5,184 bases of DNA from Candidatus Omnitrophota bacterium (lineage in GTDB: Bacteria > Omnitrophota > Gorgyraeia > JAFGHF01), in the NCBI GenBank assembly GCA_024543015.1, contig JAMXCY010000085.1:1-5184 (forward strand). Direction: 5' to 3'. A model generated the notes under the pieces. The model was not told the DNA's origin. It did not search any database and worked only from the letters and a program-made list of their open reading frames with translations. Made by a program: the position numbers and the translations under genes. Shown here in pieces: positions 1 to 5,184 of this stretch. The stretch's first letter is position 1, and each line of letters starts with the position of its first letter.

Positions 1-574
1 GTATACTGGCGAATACGAGGGCATTAAGATTACAGCGATGAATGGGGGGATGTTTTCCGCCAACACAGCCATTACCACTGAAATAGTCTGTAATGTCCAG
101 GCCAAAAACTTGATTCGCCTTGGTTCCTGCGGGGCTTTGCGAGAAGATATCAAAGTCGGAGATTTAGTTTTGGTCACTGGCTCCATCAGGGGCGAAGGAG
201 TAACGCCTTATTATGTTGATGAAAATTTCCAGACCCTACCGGATACCCAGATTAGCGAAGCTTTAGAAAAAGCGGCTCAAAAATTAGGCGTTAAACTACA
301 TCGGGGTAAGGTTTGGTCCACGGATGCCCTTTTAAGAGAGACCAAAGAGCTGGTTGAGGCAAAGGCTAATGCCGGAGCCATTGCTGTAGATATGGTTTCT
401 TCTACACTGTTAACTATTGCTCAGGTGTACAAAGTAAAGGCAGCTTCCATCTTAGCGGTGAGTGATAATGTAATGACAGGGGAGATGGGCTTTACCAATC
501 CTATTTATTATATAGCGCAGACCACAATGATTAATGTAGCCTTAGAGGCAATAAAGATATTGGAAGGTAAATGA
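1..574 (+). CDS. Nucleoside phosphorylase, PNP/UDP family (MTA- or 5'-deoxyadenosine-phosphorylase candidate), 5' partial
   Basis: The reading frame is open to the left edge (first full codon at base 2), so the ATG at 38 is internal. The 12 codons before it (Y-T-G-E-Y-E-G-I-K-I-T-A) match the conserved strand that precedes the phosphorylase glycine motif. About 190 residues are visible; family members are about 240, so roughly 50 N-terminal residues are missing. Counting from Met at 38: NGGM (2-5) replaces the usual G-M-G loop; IRLGSCGAL (26-34) is the phosphate-binding segment, with Arg27 and Ser30 matching Arg87 and Ser90 of E. coli PNP; VSDN (141-144) holds the Asp that protonates the purine. 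The family reaction is reversible phosphorolysis of a nucleoside to base plus (5-substituted) ribose-1-phosphate in the cytosol. Oddities: the ribose-binding E-M-E motif reads D118-M119-V120, and no Arg follows Asp143. It resembles archaeal-type PNP/MTAP proteins and also AMP nucleosidase (A-V-D-M-E). The stop overlaps the next start (ATGA, 571-574). The fold is certain; the substrate is inferred from neighbours. Confidence 0.88.
   Translation, partial: YTGEYEGIKITAMNGGMFSANTAITTEIVCNVQAKNLIRLGSCGALREDIKVGDLVLVTGSIRGEGVTPYYVDENFQTLPDTQISEALEKAAQKLGVKLHRGKVWSTDALLRETKELVEAKANAGAIAVDMVSSTLLTIAQVYKVKAASILAVSDNVMTGEMGFTNPIYYIAQTTMINVALEAIKILEGK
562..567 (+). promoter_or_regulatory. Ribosome binding site for the MtnA-like gene
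   Basis: GGAAGG lies inside the end of the phosphorylase gene, three bases before the ATG at 571. The spacing is short, but together with the ATGA stop/start overlap it supports start 571 and translational coupling of isomerase to phosphorylase. Confidence 0.5.
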
Positions 575-1536
575 AAGAATCACCACTTTTTTGGCCAATC
601 AAATTAGAGAACAACACTATTTTTTGCCTGGATGAGACCGCCCTGCCGGATAAACTATCTTATCTTAAAGCCCAAGACACAAAACAGGCGCTAGAGCTGA
701 TTAAGGGTATGAAGACCCGGGCCTTTGGGCAGGTATTGATGGCTTATAATATCTTTTTGTTGCTGCTTAAGAAGACCAGGAGCTTAAAGCCGGAAAAACA
801 AATTAAGGTTCTAAAAACAGCAGCCCAAAAAATAAATCAAAGCCGGCCTACTTTCCCATTTACTTTTTTTACCGCCATGGTTTTGGCTTGGGCCAAAGAG
901 GCTCAGCAAAATAAGAAAAATATATCCCTGGTTGTGAAAGATAAGATTAACGGATTTCTGGTTGATCTAAGGCAGAAGCGAATTGACCAGGCTCTAACTT
1001 TAAGCCGGCTGATTAAAGATGGCGCCAGCATCCTTACCCACTGCAATGTTAGCGGTTCTTTAGTTTTAGTAGCCCAATTTTGTTGCCAACAAGGAAAAAA
1101 AATAAGATTTTTTGTCACGGAAACCAGGCCTTATCTTCAAGGTTTGCGTTTAACAGCCTGGGAGTTGCAAAGGGCTAAGTTTAACGTAACCATTGTTGCG
1201 GATAATACTGCAGCATATCTAATGTCTCAAGGATTAGTAAATTTAGTCGTGGTGGGTGCAGACCAGTTGGCCAAAAACGGAGACATTGCCAACAAAATTG
1301 GCACCTATCAAATTGCGCTTTTAGCCCATAAGTTTCATCTGCCATTCTATGTACTTTCTCCACCACCATCGCCAGCTAAAACCGGAAAGGATATTAAAAT
1401 AGAGTTGAGGCCGGAGAAAGAATTATTGGAATTTTCTGGCAAAAGAATTGCCCCTAAAGGAGCAAAAGGGTTTTACCCTGCTTTTGATGTTACTCCCCAT
1501 AGCTTAATTACCAAACACATTACTTTAGACTTATAA
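571..1536 (+). CDS. mtnA: MtnA-like aldose-1-phosphate isomerase (eIF-2B alpha/beta/delta superfamily)
   Basis: 321 residues; MtnA proteins are usually about 345-350. The family converts 5-methylthioribose-1-phosphate (or 5-deoxyribose-1-phosphate in DrdI-type members) to the matching ribulose-1-phosphate in the cytosol. Visible hallmarks: T-H-C-N at 156-159, with Cys158 matching the catalytic Cys; ETRPYLQGLRL at 184-194, the substrate-phosphate and hinge segment; DNTAAYLM at 211-218; GADQLAKNGDIANKIGTY at 229-246, with Asp231 as the catalytic Asp and Asn241-Lys242; and PAFDVTPHSLIT at 303-314, the C-terminal family signature. The N-terminal V-R-G-A-P-A-I-G clamp is not canonical: the aligned stretch reads M-K-T-R-A-F-G-Q (47-54), keeping an Arg and a Gly only. 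The Cys/Asp pair and the K-x-G-T-Y signature separate it from regulatory eIF2B subunits, which lack catalysis. Ribose-1,5-bisphosphate isomerase is an alternative but no RuBisCO or AMP phosphorylase is seen here. It starts inside the stop of the phosphorylase gene, whose ribose-1-phosphate product it would use. The symbol marks family; exact substrate is unproven. Confidence 0.85.
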   Translation: MKESPLFWPIKLENNTIFCLDETALPDKLSYLKAQDTKQALELIKGMKTRAFGQVLMAYNIFLLLLKKTRSLKPEKQIKVLKTAAQKINQSRPTFPFTFFTAMVLAWAKEAQQNKKNISLVVKDKINGFLVDLRQKRIDQALTLSRLIKDGASILTHCNVSGSLVLVAQFCCQQGKKIRFFVTETRPYLQGLRLTAWELQRAKFNVTIVADNTAAYLMSQGLVNLVVVGADQLAKNGDIANKIGTYQIALLAHKFHLPFYVLSPPPSPAKTGKDIKIELRPEKELLEFSGKRIAPKGAKGFYPAFDVTPHSLITKHITLDL

Positions 1537-1538
1537 AG

Positions 1539-2531
1539 ATGGACAGAGTAAAACGATTAAAAGAAGAAATTATTAAAATTGGCAAAAAACTCTATGATTT
1601 TCGCCTGGTGGCGGCTAAAGGGGGTAATTTAAGCGCGCGCATAGAGAACGATTTAATTCTAATTACGGCCAGTGGCACCTGTTTGGGCCAGCTCCAAGAA
1701 AAGGACATTTTAAAAGTTAATATCTCAGAGGATGAGGTCGCCGGGCTAACTACTGAGTTTCCTCTGCATAGTTTAGTCTATCAAAGTTTCCCTGCGCAGA
1801 GAGTGATTCATTGTCACCCCCCTTTAATTAACGCTTATTACTCAAGTTATGAGAAGTTAGAAAGTATCACTTTTGAAAACAAGCTTTTTTTAGGCCAGGT
1901 GCCTGTAGTTATCCAATCTACTCCTAGCGTAACTCAACCAGAGAAGGTCATCGCGGCCCTGGCTACCAATAACATTGTGGTCATTAAAAATCATGGAGTA
2001 GTTTGTATTGCCAATGAGTTTTCCGATGCCTTTTATTTAATTGAGGAATTAGAAGAAGCGGTAAAGATGGTTGGGTTTGCCCGTCTTTTTAACAAGGATA
2101 AACCGAATAAATTTGACCAGGAACTTAAAGTAACCCTGCAGAGCACAGGAAAAATCTATCCGATGTTTTCCCGGGAGCACATTTTGGCCATTGTAGCTTT
2201 AGTTAATCAGGATGAAAAATTTTTAGCGCAAGCGCAAGAATTAAATCTCACCACCCAAGTAGTCATTAAGCCGGACGAAGAGCAAAATAAAGCCTATAAA
2301 TTTAATTTTCAGCAAGGAAAGATTATTAAGGTAGAACATGACGCTGATGCCCCTTTTGTTATTTCCGGGCCGAGCAGTGTTTGGAAACTAATTTTTCTAG
2401 GGAAACTTGATCCTTTTGTAGCTACTACCCAGGGAAAATTAAAGCTCAAAGGTGAATTAGGCAAACTTTCTCGTTGGTATGTGCCTTTTACCCGGATGTT
2501 TTATTTATTTAAACAGGTTAGGATAAAGTGA
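1539..2531 (+). CDS. Class II (zinc) sugar-phosphate aldolase fused to a C-terminal SCP2-like lipid-carrier domain
   Basis: 330 residues, against about 210-215 for fuculose-phosphate aldolase (FucA). Residues 1-183 are the class II aldolase/adducin domain: GGNLSAR (28-34) and TASG (43-46) form the phosphate-binding site, Glu73 in T-T-E-F-P-L-H is the catalytic acid/base, and His91, His93 (H-C-H-P-P) and His152 (N-H-G-V-V) are the zinc ligands, almost the numbering of FucA (Glu73, His92, His94, His155). The family splits ketose-1-phosphates into DHAP plus an aldehyde; after an MtnA-like isomerase the likely substrate is 5-deoxyribulose- or 5-methylthioribulose-1-phosphate. Keeping Glu73 favours aldolase over MtnB dehydratase chemistry, but does not exclude it. 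Residues from about 205 to 328 resemble the SCP2 sterol-carrier fold: a helical start, Y-K-F-N-F-Q-Q-G-K, I-S-G-P-S-S-V-W, then a G-K-L-D-P-F...Q-G-K-L-K-L-K-G-E-L segment. No signal peptide or membrane helix is visible. The gene starts 2 bases after the isomerase stop without a clear Shine-Dalgarno site, implying coupling. Aldolase call is firm; SCP2 call is pattern-based. Confidence 0.86.
   Translation: MDRVKRLKEEIIKIGKKLYDFRLVAAKGGNLSARIENDLILITASGTCLGQLQEKDILKVNISEDEVAGLTTEFPLHSLVYQSFPAQRVIHCHPPLINAYYSSYEKLESITFENKLFLGQVPVVIQSTPSVTQPEKVIAALATNNIVVIKNHGVVCIANEFSDAFYLIEELEEAVKMVGFARLFNKDKPNKFDQELKVTLQSTGKIYPMFSREHILAIVALVNQDEKFLAQAQELNLTTQVVIKPDEEQNKAYKFNFQQGKIIKVEHDADAPFVISGPSSVWKLIFLGKLDPFVATTQGKLKLKGELGKLSRWYVPFTRMFYLFKQVRIK
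2520..2523 (+). promoter_or_regulatory. Ribosome binding site for the aldehyde dehydrogenase GTG start
   Basis: AGGA ends four bases before the GTG at 2528. It supports a GTG start within the GTGA overlap with the aldolase stop; the next in-frame ATG (2774, residue 83) would cut away conserved N-terminal sequence. Confidence 0.45.
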
Positions 2532-3967
2532 AAACAGAAAAAGTTATCAATCCAGCGACAGGTGCAGTATTAGCTGAAGTGCCGTGTGCAGATAAAGAGG
2601 ATATCAAAAGAGCTATTGCCCAGGCCCGTCGGGCTTTTGATCATGGGCCGTGGACTAAAGTTTCCTTGACCCAGCGCAAAGAATATCTTTTAAAGATTGC
2701 CCAAGGAATTATGGATAGAGCTGAGCAATTGGCTCAACTGGAGACAAAAAATACCGGTAAGCCAATAAAAGAGACTACTTTTATGGATATTCCCTCCAGC
2801 GCCAAAACCTTTGAGTATTTTGCTCATAATTTGGAGCGTTATCTAAAAAGCAAAAGAATGAATTTAGATTCCGGGGCACAGAGTTATCTCTTTCCGGAAT
2901 CGCGGGGAGTTGTGGTTTTAATCGTTCCTTGGAATTATCCTTTATTGATTGCCTCCTGGAAGCTGGCTCAGGCCCTGGCAGCGGGAAACACAGTAATCTT
3001 AAAACCCTCAAGCCTTACAGCTCTAACGGCTTTAGAGTTGGTTAAGATTGCCAAGGAGGCCGGGTTACCAAATGGTGTGGTCAATGTGATTAATGCCCCG
3101 GGAGCTACAGTTGGTTCGGTTTTATGCTCAGATTCCCGTGTAGATATGATCTCTTTTACCGGCAGTACGCAAACAGGTCAAGAGATTATGCGCTTGGCCT
3201 CAAGCAGCACAAAGAAACTAATTATGGAATTGGGGGGGAAATCAGCCAGCATCATTTTAGCCGACTGTGATTTAGAGACAGCAGTAGGGGGGGCGCTGAC
3301 TTCAATATTTCTTAATCAGGGGCAGATGTGTACGGCCATGTCGAGGATATTGATAGATAAAAAAATATTTTCCCAATTTGTGGAGCAATTTGTGGAAAAG
3401 GCTAAAAAGATAAAACTGGGTAATGGATTGGATTCAAAAACTCAGATGGGGCCTTTGATTTCTGCCCAGCAGCGTGAGAAGGTCATCGCTTATGTAGAGC
3501 AGGGGAAAAAAGAAGGGGCCAAGATACTTTGTGGAGGAAAGATTCCGCAAAGCCCGGAATTAAAAAATGGATTTTTCTTTGAACCTACAGTTTTTGGGCA
3601 AGTGGATGAGCAGATGAGCATTTTTCAGGAAGAGATATTCGGGCCGGTAGTATGCCTGAGCGAATTCTCGCAAGAAGAAGAAGCTCAGAGACTGGCTAAC
3701 GATAGTAACTTTGGTTTAGCTTGCTGTATCTGGAGTAGTGATCTGGAAAGGGCTAAGAATTTAAGCAGAAAGATTAATGCCGGGACAATCTGGATTAATA
3801 CTTATGGCATGTTTTATAATGAAGCCCCCTACGGCGGTTTTAAGCAAAGCGGATTTGGTAAAGAATTAGGCCGAGAGGGCTTCTTGGAATATACCCGCCT
3901 TAAGCACGTAAATTTGGACCCATCGGGTGAGAAACCTTTAGTCAGTTATTGGTACGCTTTTGGTTAA
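2528..3967 (+). CDS. NAD(P)-dependent aldehyde dehydrogenase
   Basis: 479 residues, full length for the ALDH superfamily (about 480-500), starting at GTG in a 4-base overlap (GTGA) with the aldolase gene. It oxidises an aldehyde to the carboxylic acid with NAD(P)+ in the cytosol. All catalytic motifs are intact: V-P-W-N-Y-P (133-138) with Asn136 of the oxyanion hole; I-L-K-P-S-S (157-162) with cofactor-binding Lys159; F-T-G-S-T (210-214), the Rossmann loop; M-E-L-G-G-K (234-239) with general base Glu235; N-Q-G-Q-M-C-T (263-269) with nucleophile Cys268; and E-E-I-F-G-P-V (368-374) with ribose-binding Glu369 and Phe371. The C-terminal Y-G-G-F-K-Q-S-G-F-G (435-444) is typical of betaine-aldehyde/general ALDHs. 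Family alone does not give the substrate. Placed right after a DHAP-releasing aldolase, acetaldehyde or 2-methylthioacetaldehyde is a reasonable inference; a longer aliphatic aldehyde is possible given the SCP2-like domain upstream. It is not the CoA-acylating type by motif pattern. The gene contains two runs of seven G (3232-3238, 3287-3293). Confidence 0.93.
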   Translation: MKTEKVINPATGAVLAEVPCADKEDIKRAIAQARRAFDHGPWTKVSLTQRKEYLLKIAQGIMDRAEQLAQLETKNTGKPIKETTFMDIPSSAKTFEYFAHNLERYLKSKRMNLDSGAQSYLFPESRGVVVLIVPWNYPLLIASWKLAQALAAGNTVILKPSSLTALTALELVKIAKEAGLPNGVVNVINAPGATVGSVLCSDSRVDMISFTGSTQTGQEIMRLASSSTKKLIMELGGKSASIILADCDLETAVGGALTSIFLNQGQMCTAMSRILIDKKIFSQFVEQFVEKAKKIKLGNGLDSKTQMGPLISAQQREKVIAYVEQGKKEGAKILCGGKIPQSPELKNGFFFEPTVFGQVDEQMSIFQEEIFGPVVCLSEFSQEEEAQRLANDSNFGLACCIWSSDLERAKNLSRKINAGTIWINTYGMFYNEAPYGGFKQSGFGKELGREGFLEYTRLKHVNLDPSGEKPLVSYWYAFG

Positions 3968-3968
3968 G

Positions 3969-4307
3969 ATGGTCGGAATAGATATAGTAGAAATACGGCA
4001 GATTAGAAATATTTACCTGAAGCACGGTTTATTATTTTTAGAGAAGGTTTTAGCTGCTGAAGAAATTAATGAGTTACCTCAAGAGAAAAACAAGTGTTTT
4101 TTTAGAAACTTAAGTTGTTTGCTAGCTTCTAAAGAAGCGATATTTAAGGCCTACGGTAGAGCAGATTTAGATTGGCAGGATATTTCCCTTCGGAATATAA
4201 CAAAGATGCCCTTGATCTACATCAAAAAGACTGATTTTAGCAAAAAAATTAAGTTATCCTTTGCTATAGATAGAGATATTGTAATCTCTCAGGCCTTAAT
4301 TGTGTAA
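3969..4307 (+). CDS. acpS: Holo-[acyl-carrier-protein] synthase, short AcpS-type phosphopantetheinyl transferase
   Basis: 112 residues from the ATG at 3969, one base after the dehydrogenase stop (TAAGATG). A TTG at 3960 would add M-V-K and overlap the previous gene; I prefer ATG because AcpS proteins begin almost directly with the V-G-I-D-I-V-E-I strand (2-9 here). The family moves 4'-phosphopantetheine from CoA to a serine of apo-ACP, using Mg2+. Asp5 and Glu56 match the metal-binding Asp8 and Glu58 of E. coli AcpS, and S-K-E-A-I-F-K-A-Y-G (54-63) is the second signature with Lys60. Oddities: usual length is about 118-126; the Gly-rich T-G-I-G-K-G-like loop after the second signature is replaced by R-A-D-L; the last strand reads K-L-S-F-A-I-D-R-D rather than the common S-L-S-H; and the gene looks more AT-rich than its neighbours. 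No clear Shine-Dalgarno site precedes it, so coupling to the dehydrogenase is likely. It could be the housekeeping enzyme or one dedicated to an ACP near the following ligase. Confidence 0.8.
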   Translation: MVGIDIVEIRQIRNIYLKHGLLFLEKVLAAEEINELPQEKNKCFFRNLSCLLASKEAIFKAYGRADLDWQDISLRNITKMPLIYIKKTDFSKKIKLSFAIDRDIVISQALIV

Positions 4308-4315
4308 AGCTAACT

Positions 4316-4321
4316 AAGGAG
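4316..4321 (+). promoter_or_regulatory. Strong ribosome binding site for the AMP-forming ligase
   Basis: AAGGAG, six bases before the ATG at 4328, inside the 20-base gap after acpS. It is the best Shine-Dalgarno match in the window and fixes the ligase start. The gap has no hairpin or T-run, so no terminator separates the two genes. Confidence 0.8.
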
Positions 4322-4327
4322 AAAATT

Positions 4328-5184
4328 ATGGATATTGCCAGGAGATTTCAAGAGGTAGCCAAAAAATATCCACAAAAACCATTTATTATATTTAAGACCC
4401 AATCCATAAGTTACGCCGAAACAGCCAAAAGGGTAAATAAGCTAGCCCATGCCCTTGATCGACAGGGCATAAAAAAGGGGGAAAAGATAGCGGTTTATCT
4501 ACCAAATTGCCCCGAATATGTCTTTAGTTACTTAGCTGTTTTTAACTTGGGCGCAGCCTGTGTCCCCTTAGATGTCAGGCTTACTAACGAAGAGCTTATC
4601 GGTGTGTTAAACCATTCTGAGGCCTCGATAGTTATTACCAAGCCATTGGCGGGTCTTTCTTTTACGGGGCTTAAGGAAAAGGCGCCGGGCTTAAAAAACA
4701 TAATTAAATGTTTTACGGATGCGCAAGAGGACTTTTTAAGCTTTACTCAGATTATGCAAGAGGAATCTGAAAAGCAGCCGAGTGCGAAAATCGATCAACA
4801 AAACTTAGCTACGCTTTATTATACCTCCGGCACTACCGGTAAGCCTAAGGCGGTAATGTCAAATTATCGCAGTCTCGATAACCCTACTCAGACTACGAGA
4901 TATCTTGGTTTCGATGAGAAAAACATGGGTGAAGTAGAAATATGCGCACTTCCTCTTTCACACATTGGCGGCTTTGATTATATCTTATTTGCCTTAGAAT
5001 ATGCGATGACCATTGTGCTGATGGAGCGTTTTATTCCGATAGAATTCTTGAAAAATATTGAACGACACAAAGGAAGCTGGTTCCATATTGTCCCCTCAAT
5101 GTTTACCGCCCTTTTACAGTTAAAGGAATTTGAAAAATTTAATTTAAAAAGTGTGGTCGGGGTATGTGTTTTTGGAGCGTTCAG
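4328..5184 (+). CDS. AMP-forming acyl-CoA/acyl-ACP synthetase (ANL superfamily), 3' partial
   Basis: 285 residues are visible and the frame is still open at the right edge; family members are usually about 500 or more, so roughly 200 residues are missing. The family activates a carboxylic acid with ATP to an acyl-adenylate, then transfers it to CoA or to a carrier-protein phosphopantetheine. Visible parts: an N-terminal segment with I-S-Y-A-E (27-31) and G-E-K-I-A-V-Y-L-P-N (51-60); A-A-C-V-P-L-D-V-R (76-84), the usual G-A-V-x-x-P-L-N/D region; the phosphate-binding loop Y-Y-T-S-G-T-T-G-K-P-K (164-174), intact with its final Lys; and L-P-L-S-H-I-G-G (208-215), where the common P-L-F-H carries Ser instead of Phe. 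The window ends near the expected G-G-A-P-L adenine-binding region (here V-F-G-A-F). Substrate-pocket and C-terminal lysine regions are mostly outside. Following acpS, it may load an ACP, or make acyl-CoA from the acid released by the upstream dehydrogenase; the visible part cannot decide. The start is fixed by the AAGGAG site at 4316. Confidence 0.9.
   Translation, partial: MDIARRFQEVAKKYPQKPFIIFKTQSISYAETAKRVNKLAHALDRQGIKKGEKIAVYLPNCPEYVFSYLAVFNLGAACVPLDVRLTNEELIGVLNHSEASIVITKPLAGLSFTGLKEKAPGLKNIIKCFTDAQEDFLSFTQIMQEESEKQPSAKIDQQNLATLYYTSGTTGKPKAVMSNYRSLDNPTQTTRYLGFDEKNMGEVEICALPLSHIGGFDYILFALEYAMTIVLMERFIPIEFLKNIERHKGSWFHIVPSMFTALLQLKEFEKFNLKSVVGVCVFGAF

Noticed and set aside
38..40. ATG at 38 as the true start of the phosphorylase
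   Set aside because: The frame is open upstream to the window edge and the upstream codons match the conserved family strand, so this Met is internal.
903..1118. Minus-strand open frame of 71 codons inside the MtnA-like gene
   Set aside because: It lies wholly within a well-supported plus-strand gene, has no recognisable motif, and its composition follows the antisense of that gene.
1181..1369. Minus-strand open frame of 62 codons opposite the isomerase active-site region
   Set aside because: It is antisense to the conserved Asp motif region and shows no family resemblance.
1539..2531. Calling the aldolase gene MtnB (methylthioribulose-1-phosphate dehydratase) of the aerobic methionine salvage pathway
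   Set aside because: MtnB shares the fold, but the glutamate in the aldolase catalytic position (Glu73) is kept, no MtnC/D/K-type genes are present, and the next gene is an aldehyde dehydrogenase, all fitting aldol cleavage better.
2781..3011. Minus-strand open frame of 76 codons inside the aldehyde dehydrogenase
   Set aside because: It is antisense to the conserved V-P-W-N region and has no motif or ribosome binding site that I can see.
3960..3962. TTG at 3960 as the start of acpS
   Set aside because: The ATG at 3969 directly follows the upstream stop and gives the usual AcpS N-terminus; TTG has no better ribosome binding site. It cannot be fully excluded.
4308..4327. Terminator or promoter between acpS and the ligase
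   Set aside because: The gap is only 20 bases, mostly occupied by the ribosome binding site, with no hairpin or T-run.

Overview
The window is one tightly packed, entirely plus-strand bacterial gene run. It contains four complete genes and two genes cut by the window edges. Gaps are 1, 2 or 20 bases, or the genes overlap by 4 bases, and there is no visible terminator or room for an internal promoter. This strongly suggests a single transcription unit that begins upstream of the window and continues downstream. The DNA is moderately AT-rich by eye, with a Shine-Dalgarno site before some genes and stop/start coupling at the others. The style fits a Gram-negative-type or candidate-phylum bacterium (something like Omnitrophota is my guess), but no marker gene fixes the taxonomy. 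I see no mobile elements, CRISPR arrays, RNA genes or long repeats.

Left part (1-3967): four enzymes that read as consecutive steps. They are a nucleoside phosphorylase of the PNP/MTA-phosphorylase fold (5' end cut off), an MtnA-like aldose-1-phosphate isomerase, a zinc class II aldolase (fuculose-phosphate aldolase type), and an NAD(P)-dependent aldehyde dehydrogenase. The order phosphorylase - isomerase - aldolase matches the known oxygen-independent 'DHAP shunt' for 5'-methylthioadenosine (MTA) and 5'-deoxyadenosine, which are by-products of SAM chemistry. In that route the nucleoside is phosphorolysed to adenine and a 5-substituted ribose-1-phosphate, isomerised to the ribulose-1-phosphate, and split into DHAP plus acetaldehyde or 2-methylthioacetaldehyde. 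The adjacent dehydrogenase would oxidise the aldehyde. The pathway assignment is inference from family membership and gene order.

Right part (3969-5184): a very short holo-ACP synthase (AcpS-like) directly follows the dehydrogenase. After it comes an AMP-forming acyl-CoA/acyl-ACP synthetase with its own strong ribosome binding site, cut off by the window end. These could activate the acid made by the dehydrogenase, or could start a separate acyl-carrier/lipid module sharing the transcript.

Most unusual points: the aldolase carries a C-terminal extension of about 125 residues that looks like an SCP2 (sterol-carrier) lipid-binding domain; the phosphorylase has lost the ribose-binding Glu of its E-M-E motif (it reads D-M-V); the MtnA-like protein lacks the usual R-G-A-P-A-I-G phosphate clamp; and the AcpS is compact and divergent.
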